From Nereocystis luetkeana (Eukaryota > Sar > Phaeophyceae > Laminariales > Laminariaceae): a stretch of DNA of 64,000 bases. Positions 44,346-57,100 of this stretch are shown piece by piece; within the stretch, counting starts at the first letter, position 1, and the number at the start of each line of letters is the position of its first letter. Position numbers and translations under genes: made by a program. The DNA lies in assembly GCA_031213475.1 (NCBI GenBank), contig JARUPZ010000034.1, positions 620,001-684,000 on the forward strand, read 5' to 3'. The notes beneath the pieces were generated by a model. The model did no database searches, had not been told where the DNA came from, and saw nothing but the letters and a program-made list of their open reading frames with translations.

Positions 44346-45605
44346 TAATGTGTACCTGGTAGTGTTGTTCCAAAAAACGACGAACGGAAAAAGTAAAGTG
44401 AAGAACTCTCCAGAACAAAAGCGTGGCCGCAGTATCATACGACAAATAAATCAAGACTCGACTGACGACGCCAAACTGCAACAATAAATAACCTGGGAAA
44501 TAATATCAGTTTGGGGTCACGACAGTCACCACACACAGTAGTATTAGTAGTAGAAATACCACCCTGCTTGCTGTGGCACCTGTCTGTTTATTGTATATCT
44601 TTCGAATTGCATTATCATTTTCGTTTCCAGAGTCGTGGGAGAGAGAGGTTCCTCCCCTCGGCCAGATACCTCTATCGCAGCTTCCTGCAATAAATACCCT
44701 GAGTATCTCGACCACTTTATTTTACGTCTCTCTCCCTACTATGATACCGGCCGGGTTCCCAACTAGTAGTACGGCCTACAGTTGTCTCGGATGACCAAGC
44801 CTCCGAATGGTACGGTATCATTCGACTCCCCCAACACCGAGGTGATGTGAGACTACTGTTTACCGTACTCGTAGTTGTTTCCTACCCCACACCGTTTCTT
44901 CCCCCGGCTGTCTCTCCCTTGCCACCTTTGCCCTCGCCAGCTTGCGTGACACCCTCGTGGTATATTCCATGTTATTACGCGTGTACGCCTTGTACGCTTG
45001 GACCTCCACCTCCCCTCTCTCTGGATAACTCGTTCCGCTATGTCTTCCCCCGCCGCGAGCGTGGTCGCGGCTCTTATAGGCAACGAGTGCAGGGCGAACT
45101 CATCGGGATTCCGACCTGACTTCGCCTTGATTGCTCTAAGAGCACGGGCCTACCTAACCACTCTTACGGCTTTGCCACACCGATACGAGGAAAGGGGGGC
45201 ATGGTCGGGAAAACCAGGAAACACCTTTCATCAACTCCAACATAGGGGCAACGGTCCCGCCGTCTGCCTTACATCCCCCCTGATCACCAAAGTCGTGTCA
45301 GCTCGCCCCCGCGCTCAGTTCGTGGTCCCAGCAGGGCCGAAATAGAGACGGGAGGAAAAGAAAAGAAGGCACAACTTCCTGGCTTGATTCGACAAACCAG
45401 CGACTACCTCACGTCTAGTGCTCATCACAGGACCTCGTGCTTGCTCGTGCGCGGCGTGGGGGTGCTGACCTACGCTCGATGCCTTGCTTGCAAGGACTGC
45501 GTTCGAGGCCTTCCCTCTTCCAAACCAAACTTGCTTTATCCCAGTTCTCTTTACCAATAAACCCTGTTTTGTCCGTTACCTCGTTTGCGGAGGCCGTTAC
45601 TTCGT
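44346..45605. other. 1.26-kb insertion interrupting the satellite field
   Basis: Satellite homology stops after 44340 and resumes near 45610. The inserted DNA has plus-strand frames at 44847-45119 and 44998-45345 (MSSPAASVVAALIGNE... ending VVPAGPK) with ordinary composition but no recognised domain. One TACCTGGTA occurs at 44353. No inverted or direct terminal repeats are evident, so the nature of the insertion is open. Confidence 0.5.
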
Positions 45606-47320
45606 CTACGGACAAAACTACCCTTTGTAAGACACCGACCAGCCTCCAAGTGTAGTACCTGCTTTACTACATGATACCGACCAACCTCCTACGACAACTG
45701 TATAGCACCTGCCTACAGGACACCGACCAACCTCAAGCCCACGGTGGGAGGTAGAGGGGTCAATCTGGCTAGGCCACTATATATATATATATATGCTGTA
45801 CCTCCCTAAAAAAACAGGCTTTGCCCTACAAGTATATGGCCTTGCTCGCGCGAAGTGCAGCAAAGCGGCTCCCATGGAACGATCGTTTTTGTACAACGTC
45901 GATAATCGACGCCAAATTACAGTTAGTTAGTACTCGTAGTACAACCACGTCATAAATACTCCTTGAAGTCACAACTACACCGAGTAGTACTGCTGCTGTG
46001 GTACTGCTATTACTGAAGAAACTGCCTACAGGACGCCGACGAACCTCCGACTGCTATGTATGTTGTACCACCTGCCTCCCAGGTACTACAGGATACCGAC
46101 CAATCTCAAGCCTACGGTGGGAGGTAGTAGGGCGGCCACCTGGATTGAGCAACTGTGTACGGTATCACCCTCAAAGCCCAACTAATGATCTACGAGTAAA
46201 AATGGCCTTGATGGCGCGAAGTGTAGCAAAACGATTCCCATGGAACGATCATTGCCGTACATCGGTTGTCGGCGCCAAACTACAATCACGTCAAAAACGA
46301 TGCCCGTTGGGGTCACGACAAGAAGACCAGTCGTACAGTAGCATCTGGCTGCAGGACACCGACCAACCTCCTACTGTATCACCTGCCTACAGGTTACCGA
46401 CCAACCTCAAGCCTACGGTGGGAGGTAGGGGGGCCACCCGGCTTTTAGGCCACATTGTGCCGAATATTGAACCGATCAAATATCTACGGACTATCCTCTA
46501 CGAGTAACTGGCCTTGATGACGCGAAACGTACGAAAACGATCCCCATGGAACCATCATTTCCGTACGTCGAGTGTCCGCGCCAAACTACGGCCACGTCGT
46601 AACTTGGGGGCACGACAAAGCCTAGTAGTTATTACTACTAATAGCACCTGCCTACAAGGCATAGACCAACCTCAAGCCCACGGTGGGAGGCTGGGGGGGG
46701 CACCCGGCTAAGACCACTGTGTACTGTACCTCAAAACCGACGTTGACATATACGAGTAACCTTGCTCGCGCGAAGCATAACAAAACGGTTCCAACGGAAC
46801 GATCATTGTCGTATATCGATTGTCGACGCCAAACTACAACCACATCAGAAATAGGCCAGTAAATGACAAACAAAATGAGCTGTCGACTCCTGGGTGGGGT
46901 TATCCCAACCTCTCTTGATCGAACCTAAAAGGGGTCGACTAAAGAGGGCCGGGAAGTCCATGAAATGTGACACAGACGGAGTCTTATGTTATCTCTGTGT
47001 GGTACAGATGGACTATAGAACCCGCACACAAATACGAAAGTGCATTGATTGGGTAAAAGCTATTTTTACCCAGATCTCCAAGGAAGATCAAAAAAAAAAA
47101 AAAAAAAAAGAAATCGGGGTAACCACAACGACCACTCCCATAGCACGCGTGCTAAAGGATACCGGCCAACCACGAGCCCACAGTGGGAGATAGATATAGG
47201 CGGGCCACCCGGTTGAGGCCACTATCTATGAACCTCCTTCATAAACGAAGTTCGCTCTACGAGTAAAAGGCCTTGCTCGCGCGAAGCGTTAACAAAACAA
47301 TGATGCCCCCCGTGAAACGA
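45606..47320. repeat. diverged satellite field, right block (about 5 units)
   Basis: The same unit as 40866-44345 in the same orientation, with unit starts near 45874, 46241, 46546, 46793 and 47310. The 46793 unit is interrupted by a poly(A)-tailed insertion at about 46858-47111. Confidence 0.88.
46858..47111 (+). mobile_element. poly(A)-tailed retroinsertion inside a satellite unit
   Basis: The satellite sequence is interrupted after CACATCAGAAATA and resumes as GAAATCGGGGTAACCACAAC, so AGAAAT appears on both sides and can be read as the target duplication. The insert of about 235 bp ends in 19 A. It does not match SINEs S1-S4. It contains CTTGATCGAACCT, a weak B-box-like word. Probably another SINE or a processed RNA; parent unknown. 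Confidence 0.7.
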
Positions 47321-48736
47321 CCATTCTCGACGACGTGTGCTTCGGTAAGGGCGCTATACCCCCATTTCCAGTGTCTATCTTCGGCCACTCAGTCGAGCGT
47401 GGGCTCTGTACCTCACTCCCAAATGGGTTTGATTGATTTTTGTTGGCGCAACAACAGCGCAACAAACAATCCATTGTGGTGGTCTACTGCTCTATAAAAA
47501 AGAAAACGTGAAGATAATAAGATTAAGACTCCAACGAGCAACGAGGGTAGTCAATATCGTAGGCTGAATGCATTGTGGCTCTGAGCGCCTGACACCAAAT
47601 ACCTAAAACGATCCTCCGATCGTAGCTTTGGTCTTACTGTAAAGGTTGAGATAATTATTTAGGTTAGAGGCGCTGAAATGAGAAGGGAAGGGAGGTGCTG
47701 CTGTGGACAGGAAGCGAGAGATATACCGACCTAAACACACAATGGTTGGCAACAGTAAGTGTCATGGAGGGTGTAGGAGCAGCATGCGCCCAGCAGAAAA
47801 GGTAGATCATCTTGCCGCCGTGCCGTACGACTCCTTGCGTTTATAACTCGGACACCATGTAGCAGAATATCACCCCCCCGAATCACGCGGATAAATGATG
47901 AGTGGCCGTTGCTACAATCGCCACTTTTTACCTTCATGCTGTCCCCCCTGAAGTCCTAATCAGGAATCAGATACAGGTTGAAGTAATTTCTACTGTAGCA
48001 GTTGTAGTATTTAATAGATAAGAGTTTGTTTTGGATGTACTTGGTTTTCTTCTTGGGGGGCATACGAAGTGTTTTACGATGTTGTTGAGTTATCAACGAT
48101 GAAGCCCATCATGCAGCATAATGCTGCACATTTCTTTATATAATTGAAAAACAACAGCTAGCTGTGAGATCGAGGGTTTGTTCCAAACTCATATTTGCAA
48201 GCTCAAGTAGTGTGTGGTACTTCGACCGCACGTATTACGGGTGTTACATGGCCTCAAACAGGGTATACATACAGCCCGTACATGAGGACGACAAAATCTG
48301 AAGCTGCTGCAGAGTTCAAGGAGTGGGTGTGCCTATAGTTGGGAAATTAAAAAAAAGGGGAAAAAAACGAGTGGGTGTGCCACGAGTGGGAACTCCCCCT
48401 CCCCCCCTCCCACGGTGTGTATCTCATACCTGGTACCTGTTATTACTGGTCATGTACCTATGGTTGCTTATTAATAGCAAATCACAACAAGACGAAGTGT
48501 ACCGAACGTTTAAATGCAGCAGATGGAACCCTCAACAACAACCAACCGTATACACTCTGTTGCGTGTGCGCGGTTGATACTTGCATGATCGTGACATCTG
48601 CCCGCCTTGATCCTTGGGCCACCCGGTGTGCTTGGGGCTTTGACACCATACACTGCCTCTCTGAAAAGTGACGTCGCGACCGACCCTGGACGATGACACG
48701 ACACCAGCCGAACAAGGATTTCCCACCAATCAGAGT
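47321..48736. other. no gene recognised
   Basis: Short frames only; one TACCTGGTA at 48427, inside a run of TACCTG repeats. Confidence 0.4.
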
Positions 48737-48833
48737 TTAACCCCTTTAGAACCGCAGCCCCGTTTTGGGGACAAACCAGTCAAATTTCAAGTAGTTTGTC
48801 CCCAAAACGGGACAGCGGTTCTAAAGGGGTTAA
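48737..48833. mobile_element. MITE-A copy, near-perfect hairpin
   Basis: 97 bp, TTAACCCCTTTAGAACCGCA at one end and the reverse complement at the other, TTAA at both borders, centre CAGTCAAATTTCAAGTAG. Almost identical to the copies at 34095 and 56829. Confidence 0.92.
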
Positions 48834-50679
48834 ATTCCAAAATAATTGGCCAATAATAGAGAGAAAAGGGAGATCTCTAGGAACTATGCTGTGGACACCA
48901 CATATCGAACTCTCTCTCCCTGACTCTTCTCCTTGCATCAACACTCAAGCGACGAACAAGGGACCGAGAAATTGATACCCGATCGAACCAGCCAAGGCAA
49001 ACCGATCGACCGCCGTCGAAAACAAATATCACCCGAGTGCCACCACCGTTGGAATCATGTGTGTGCACTATTATTTCGGCCCAACGCGACGATGACCACT
49101 CAGCCCATAGAAAACTCGGGGATCGACCCATGATACCCCCTGACGATCACAGCCCCAATGAACCGCAAGCCGTTGCTGCAACTTGTTCGATATCGTCCGG
49201 CGAAAAATACAGAATCAACAAGAAACGCACATGCGACTTGCACCATGCAGTATGCATGCACCAAGCAGCAGCAGCAGCAGCAGCGGCGGCAGTAAAGACA
49301 GCAGAGAAAAATATACCAGGGATTATACTCGAAGGTCTCGCGAGCTAAGTCCCCTCACCTTCGGCTGTGAGTCACCATGATTCTGCGCCTCTTTGAATGA
49401 TGATAAGAGAGAGGAGAGCGCTCAAGACGTTTTCGAGACGGCGAACAAAACGTGATATTCCTTATTTTTCGCCAATCAATGGAATACTATAATACATGGT
49501 AGGGGGCAACATCGACCACTAAATATGAGTACGACTCCAGTTCCCGACCGACGTTACTGGTACCCACCCGAAAACGTTGGCAGGTTCGAAATGTTTTCCA
49601 ACGAGCAACCAAGCAAATCGTATCGCAAAAAAATATACCACTTCACTCCCCTTGCAGGAGCGAAACCCAGCTGCCATCAAGACGACAGCCGAACCACTTT
49701 AACTAATCTGCCTGTCTAAATAAAAATAGCGCACGAAAAAAGCGTCCCCAGCTTCCCGGCTGTTCGAACGCCCCCTGCTACTACACTAGTGCTCTTCCTC
49801 ACGTCCAATGCTCCAGTTTCGGGCACCCAAGACCGGCCCCGCAAAACAGTTTGGTTCCGCGTGCGCTGTTTTTTCCCCCGCCAAGGGTATAACAGATGAA
49901 TACCGTCGATTGCAGGGGTAATAAAGACCTTGCGAGCTTCCAAAGAGGCCTCGACACCAAAAGTACATCCACAATTAAAAGACACGGAAAAGGTGCGATT
50001 CCATTTGACCGCCAGCGCAACAGCAGAGCCGCCTGCCTAGCCTATAGACTACCGCATCAACCGTGCTAACCAGGCGAGCTACCAAGCTAGCTAGACGTGT
50101 GCAGAGAAGCTCTGCGACCAACCCACAGTGAAACAAGGCGCCGAAATTGCACACGCAGAACGAGCTACTGCACCGCGAAAAAAAAAGAAGAGAAAACACA
50201 CAAATTAACAGAAATAAATGTACACCTTCCGATCCTCGCTTCTCCTCCCGACCCCCTTCCCAACGAGGCCATCTGCCTCGCACCGAACACCCTCGTCTCG
50301 CAGTCAACGCCAACGAAAGCCTGCCCCCCCCGGCCACTCAGTCACCCAAATCCAACGAAATCCTGGCTCCCCATTCACCCAATTTCTCAAACTCCAAACG
50401 AAATTCTAGCCCCCCAGTCCCTCAAATCCCCCAGTCCGCAGAAACCAACGGACGGCCCCACACCGCCACTCTCCCCCCCCTTCTCCTCCTCCCGGTCACC
50501 CAGTCGGCAAAAGTCAAATAGCGGCTAAACATCCCCACCCTCCACTTCCTCCCTCTTCCCTCCGCACCCTCCTCCACCGATTGGCGTTGCCGTCTATAGT
50601 AGCACTCAGCGGTACCTCTACACGGTTTCCTTGCCTTACCTTGCCTCCGCCCGAGTGTTTCCTTATCCCCCCCCCCCAC
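48834..50679. other. no gene recognised; (GCA)n microsatellite at 49266-49292
   Basis: Several Pro/Ser-rich or Arg-rich frames of 60-145 codons overlap on both strands. A 64-codon frame at 49525-49719 and a minus-strand frame at 49985-49716 have ordinary composition but no recognised motif or splice partner. Pyrimidine-rich from 50220 to 50680. Confidence 0.3.
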
Positions 50680-50835
50680 ACCTCGCCTTTCGCTTCACGC
50701 TTGGTACACGCAGTGTCCGCCTGATCAGTGAAAAACGACGCGCTCCGCGTCGACACTGCAGGGATCCGAGGGTCTACCGTCATACGCTAGGGGCGTGCAT
50801 GACGTGAGTACACCCCCCCCCCCCCCCCCCCTCCT
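50680..50835 (-). repeat. poly(G)-headed dispersed repeat, minus copy
   Basis: On the minus strand a run of about 20 G is followed by TGTACTCACGTCATGCACG, CGTATGACGGTAGACCCTCG and TGATCAGGCGGACACTGCG. The order and spacing are those of the plus-strand copies at 58800-59360 and 60360-60705. Confidence 0.7.
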
Positions 50836-50925
50836 CTTCCTCTTCCTCCTCCTACCTCTGCTCTGCTCTTCCTACTTCTCCTCAAGATTGCCGTCTATAG
50901 CAGCAGTTAGCGAGCGGTGCCTCTA

Positions 50926-51030
50926 TTACGGGGGGCCATAGTTAACAGGACCAAATATTGTTAGTAAAAATGGTTAAACATATAGGTTTTTATGTCTACC
51001 ATAGGTCCTGTTAACTATGGTCCCCCGTAA
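50926..51030. mobile_element. MITE-B copy directly downstream of the cysteine-rich gene
   Basis: 105 bp with TTACGGGG(G/A)CCATAGTTAA-type ends and TA duplications. It starts 18 bp beyond the stop codon (51050-51048, minus strand) of the modular gene, so it must form most of the proximal 3' UTR or carry the transcript end. Confidence 0.9.
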
Positions 51031-51047
51031 TAGTACTAGTCTAGGAG

Positions 51048-54000
51048 CTAGCATCTAGAGTGGTGGGCGCTAAAGGCGAGAGCCCCCAAGAAGGCGGCGA
51101 GGCTAGCCACTAAGGGTACAAGTCCAACAGGCGCCTGCAGCCTCGACTCGGCCGAGTTCACGGTGGAGTTGACGAAATCGTTGGCGTTTCCAGACAAGAA
51201 GGGGGTAGGGGTGGGCACCGGAGTGGTCGCGGGCGCCATGGTGGGGGCAGGCGTGACTGCGGCAGAGGGCAGGGGGTGGCAGGGGGGGGGCAAGGGCAGC
51301 AAAGGGAGCAATGGTAAGCGAGCATCTGGTCGATATCTGTCATATAGTATAACCTGGACGGGCTGTGTTATTCGCCTTTGCCCTCTTTGGACTTGAGAGA
51401 GGGACGTTGCCGACAAAAATAGCCTATTACAGTATGGTAACGCCCACCGCGTGATTGGGGGGGGGGGCGGGGGGGGGGGGGGGGGGGGGTGATACAGATT
51501 GGTGTCCTGACTGCAAAGCAAAGCAGTCGTGCGGCAAAGAGCGCAGCAAGACAATGCCCCTCACCGCCGCTGGGGCGCTCGCGCTGCTCGTAGACGGTTC
51601 AATGGTTGGATGACACCGGAGATACCAACCATTTGGATGGCCACTGTCAAAGGGGCCCCAAGGCATCTAACCGTTACAGAGACTGCCATGCTACCATGCT
51701 ACCAGGTATATTTTTTGGGCAGTCAATACCCGGTGTCCATGCAACGATACCAAATACAGCAGCAGTGGCGCAAACGCTCGTGCTACCAAGAACCTAACAA
51801 AACAGGCGGGGACCGGCGGAGCACGAACAACCCCTCACGTCGCACAGGCCTACATCGCACGGGCTTATAGCGACTGTTGCGTCAGTCTCACCGCGGCGCG
51901 ACGCGCTGGGGATTCGGCGGATATCATCCTCTCTAACGCAATCGAGGAGGGAACAACAGACGACAGCAACCCCCAACTATGGTGTTGCAACAAACGCAAA
52001 GCGTAGCAGACGGGATGAGGACGGTTGCTCATTGGGCAGACCGAAAAACAACGACCAATACGCAACCTACGAAATACGTACCTGGTTTGTACACACAGTT
52101 CAGGACACCCACCGGTAAGAAGCGGGTAGGCAAGCCGGAAATCTCATTCGAGACCGGATCCCGTCTACACCAACTTCAGAATAACGACTCAAAGAAATTA
52201 TTATTTCCCTGTAAAATATCACCCCGGCTTCTTTATTGCTCGTTTTCTTATGTGGTGTTCTGTGCTGTACTACACATCCATCTTTCTTTCTTTTGTTTCA
52301 AACGGTGTACGACAAAAGCAGAACACGGCGTCACACTCCACCCCAGCTCAGCATGAAAAGAAAACCAGTGGGGTGGGAGATTTGTGTGTGTACCTAAAAA
52401 AAAAAATGCTTCGATTTCCTCGATTTTTGTATGCCCCCGCCTGGGCCTCCATAAAGCTATTAATAGTGGAGTATAGTGGAGTATACGAATACGTACGTAC
52501 TCGGGCTACTAATAGAGACGATGCGATGAGACAGCAACCAACACCATCAATATCGTCCATCGCTGTCCACCATCCAGCAACGCACACAAGCCGACGACAC
52601 TCGCAAGTATCCTGCTGCGCGAGGTATCAGCGAGAGTTACGGCACAGGACGCCGATAGGAGTAACCTAAAAGCCGGTCCGGGCTGGTTTTCTTATCTGAC
52701 AGAGGGTAGAGGGTGCTTTCCACACCAACTTCGAGATAACCACTCTTATGTCACTATTTCCCTCTGAATCTCAGTCTGGCTTTCTCACTAGATTGCCTGT
52801 CACTGCAGTAACTGTCCTCTACTCCAGCACTTCTATACGCTATTCGTGCGCCATGATGTGTTTCAAACTCCCTTGCAGCGGACGTGTAGTGAGGTGTAGT
52901 GCGGTGCAGCGCATTGTGATGCAGTACAGTGTACCTGGTAGTGCAGTACAGTACAGTGCAGTGCAGTGCAGTGGAGGGGCTAGGAGTGTAGTGGAAAGTA
53001 GTCATGTCTAGTGCGCGATCGTGGCTAATAGTACATCACGCAGGTTTCCGTGCACCAACTTACAGGGTACGATGCACGGGGCGACCACCTGCCCTCCGCA
53101 GTTCTGACCGGCGGTAAGGATTGTCGATGGGCAGCAATCAGAGGCACCCGCCGTTCCGGGCACCTGGCTGCATCCGTCTCCGCCACAGAACCCGCAAGAC
53201 ATCTTCAACAATGACAACAACACAAGAACAAGGACGAGATGGAGAAGCACAACAACAGGATCAACAGCAACAAGATCAAGAAAAAATATCAACATCAACG
53301 AAATAACAAAAAACACAAGTACAAGAGCACGGCAACCGCAGCAACATAGAATATATGTACCGACAGAGACGGAAGGGAGAGGCGAAATACGACGAAGGGC
53401 AGAATCGAAAGGAGAGAGCCGGGATCGACGCAACGAACAGAGTGAGCGAAGGAAACCAGCAGTGGCACAACGCGCGATCCAAGCATCACACGCAGCTAGC
53501 TGGCAAAGATTGATTATCGACGAAAACTTTCGACTTCAACCTTGAGGTCTCTTTTAACTTCGACAAAAAATAAGGCCTCATGTGACGTCTAGGGGGCAAG
53601 ATTTTCGATCTCAACGCTAAGGCGTTTCTTCAGTTTTCATAAAAAAGGAGGGGCTTATGTGACGTCTACAGTACGGGCTGCAAGGTCGGACGGGCGGCAA
53701 TCGATCGGCAGCCAGCAAAAACAGGCTACTACTAGTACAAATATCAAGAGCATTGACATCACCCAGCGAAGGAGGGACGCGAACGTTTTCCAACGCTATT
53801 GGTGTTGCGAGTTTTCTCGACGTGGGATCAAAGTCGAACATTTTCCTTGCGGGAGGCTCTCTTTATCTCAACAGATATTTCCGAAAACGTCTCCCTTGTT
53901 GGGTACTGGAAACCTTTTCACTTCTGGAGAAGTCGAGAACTGAAAAACGATCGCACGCACCATCCTGAGCGAACGCAACGCTCTCCCAGTAGGTGCGGCA

Positions 54001-54161
54001 GGCGCATAGTCGAATGCCTCTGCTGACAGAAAGTGGTGCGTCATCCGTGTGCGGCACCACAGAACAGAGAACAGTGAACATACTTAAGTTGTACGTACGC
54101 ACCTTGCAGCAAACGTTTTCATCTTGGTAGCCGGCCAGCCCGTTGCTGCACGTAGACGGGA
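51048..54161 (-). other. module 5 and C-terminal anchor of the cysteine-rich protein (three exons)
   Basis: Exon 54161-54103 codes PSTCSNGLAGYQDENVCCK. Exon 53202-53064 codes MSCGFCGGDGCSQVPGTAG, DCCPSTI and APCIVP plus one base. Here CGQCGG is replaced by CGFCGG. The final exon completes the codon as Phe (PFTPAPTM) and runs through the Thr/Pro linker and hydrophobic tail to TAG at 51050-51048. The Met opening the second exon is internal, not a start. Confidence 0.85.
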
Positions 54162-57100
54162 CTGCGATGGGGTTCAGCACGGGGCGGGGGGGGGTCGGGA
54201 AAGTACCCGCACGGGGCGGGGGGGGGGGGGGGGTGGGGGCAGGAACATGACACCGACCGAGGTGAAAGGTGATGTAGAGTGATGGGTAGGGGCAATCACA
54301 GATTACATCCACTTTATCGCGTGTCCACAACAGTTCATAATACTCGCAAACACCCGAACTGACCACCGAACGCAGCCGAAACTATGAGAAAAGCAGCAGC
54401 AGCAAAAGCAGTGGCAACAACCGCAGTGCCAAAGGTAGCTCAGCAGCAGCGGCGGGGGCGGCGGCGGCGGCGGCAATTGGAGCGAGTAGTCAACACGTTA
54501 CTCGAGCTCGTCCCCCTTCAAGCGGTGGCGCGATACTCAGAACGCGAAAGCATCCACACCGTTTTGAGCATAGTGCTATGTTTGCTGTTGTTCGTGCTGT
54601 TGCTCAAAACGCCGCCAGCAACAAGGTATGCGGTACAGAATATCCCTGTGCGTATATATCAGGTACCTGGTACCAGGTATGATACAGCAAGCAGAAAACC
54701 TCACGCGGAAACCGGAAATACCCAACAAAACTAACAAGCAAACAAGCTACACACGATCAAAAGCTACAAGCAGACCAAGCGACCAGAAATAAAACAAGCA
54801 CGCTAACAACCAGATAAAGAAGGCGGAACAAGCAAACAAAGAAGACGAAAAAAGCAAGCCGTCAGATAATTCACTACAGACAGACAAACAAAAAGCAAAA
54901 ACACAACCAACGAACAACAAAGCACACGAGACAAACAAAACACACACACACACAAGTATTTCCCACGAGAGCTGCGATCCATCTTGAAAAAAAAAGAAGA
55001 AAAAAAAATATGCGAGGTCCTGGGTAAAAAACTAACAAAAAAAAAAGAACGAAAAAAAATAAAATATAGGTATGCAGAACGCCTTATGACTGCGACAACA
55101 CGACGAGAAAGACGCCAGGAAGGAGACACCACTCACCCACAGGGGCAGCCGATCCGATCACGGCCGGCGACGGAGTGTTCACCCAGTCGGTGATGATGCA
55201 CGGAGCGGCGCCGGCGTTCTGGCAGGACGTGCCGTTTGCTGAGATGGAGGTGGAGCAGCAGGCGTCTGGCCCCGCCGTTCCCGGAATGGCGCCACACCCC
55301 GCGCCACCGCACTGGCCGCAGTTTTCCGCACAGCTTTAAGGCCGATGCGTTGAAATCGTTGCAATGCGGCCATTCAGTTCAGTCCAGTCCAGGTGGGGGA
55401 TAGGGGAGAGTAGGGCAGGGCAGGAACAAGGGAGGTGATCGGGGGGTGGGGGGGGCGGGGGGGGGGGGGGGGGGGGGGGTTAATGCCTTGCCCAAAATAG
55501 CGAAGGAGAGTCCATCGAAAAGGCAGCCGATAAGGCAAGGCGGCTGTAAGGATTTTACTCTTACCGGCTGGGGGTACAGTAGTCATTAAACTATTGACAG
55601 GTGCAGTGGTATCAATCGTGATACATTAGTGCATTAATGCACATCAGACAGAGCATCTACCGATCATTCCCACTTGTGGAAGCTCTAATTATTTCAGGGC
55701 AGATAGACATACCTGATCTGTATGATCTGTATGGTATATATTATCAGTATGATATATATGGTCTGTATGATCTGTATGACCTAAAAAACCTGCAAGATTT
55801 ATTGTAGGACATATTTCCTGGATATGTATTAATAGTATTAATGCACAAATCCTTCACAACATCTCATAACGGCAGGTTAGGGTCTCGAAGATGTGTAGAT
55901 TATCTATCTGTAGATGATCTATACGTAGATGAACTATCTGTAGATGAATTATCTGTAGACGATATATCTATGCTAGGTGTGAAAAACATGTATGTAAGGC
56001 CAAAAGTATGGACGCTTAGAATCTGTGTGGGAAACGCTTCGCACCAGAAAAAACAAAACTCAAGAAAACCAACTAATATCTCGGACGTGGCTTCAAAGTC
56101 TCGATGACATCCTTAGGCGAGGCTGGTTGCGCGTCCTACACAATACAATGACAAGAAGAGGTACCAGGCACCAGCCACTTCTGATCGGGAGTACAGCCCC
56201 CGTTTTCTACTATTACGGGGGACCATAGTAAATAGGACCTACGGTAAGACAAAACCTCTTTACCTATTTTTACGAACAATATTTGGTCCTATTTACTATG
56301 GTCCCCCGTAATAATATTAATATGAGAGTACTGTGACAGGAACTATTCATACCAGGTTATACCCTACTGTTAGGCATGGGACTGGAGGCCAAAATATCCT
56401 CAACAGGTCTCCAGTCAGAGCGGTAGTCCCGAATACAAGCGCATATGGTAGGTGTATCAGAGTGGAAGTACACCAGGTATACGAGAATGGTATTTATTTA
56501 GTTATTTTATTGGTTTCTTGACGCTTTTGGGACTGCAGTCCCGTTTTGGGGACGGAGTGCTCTGAGTTTGACTGCATTGTGCCCAAGGAGGTTGATGTCC
56601 TACATACTGTACCATAAAACGGTTGAGCTACGTTGAAAAGTCGAGCCAAACTTTAGAACCAACTGCCGGCACCCGCATCGTTCGGTACTAAGGGTCGCGA
56701 TCTCAACGAGGCTTTTTTTTGTTTTTTTCAATTTTTTCTCGAAATTTCGGTATTTCTCGGTATTCGAAAAGAATACCGAAATTTCGGGAAAATACTGAAA
56801 AACTAAAACTAAAACAAAACAGTACTCGTTAACCCCTTTAGAACCGCAGTCCCGTTTTGGGGACAAACTACTTGGACTTTGAATGGTTTGTCCCCAAAAC
56901 GGGACTGCGGTTCTAATAGGGTTAAGATCGACCTCAACCACTTTTCCCTTCATGAATACCAGCAGCAGCAGGAGAACAAAAAAACAAAAACAAAAAACGA
57001 CTATGGGCCAGACTCAAACGCTTGTTTTCTTTTCCAGAGTATGTAAGGCAGATTGTTTCCTTCGTAAAAAAAACAGTTTCCCGAGAAAACAAACGTATGT

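Noticed and set aside
50097-50528. Pro/Ser-rich 143-codon frame
   Set aside because: Pyrimidine-rich DNA open in three plus-strand frames; no motif.
53121-53306. Plus-strand frame over module 5
   Set aside because: Antisense shadow of a real exon of the cysteine-rich gene.
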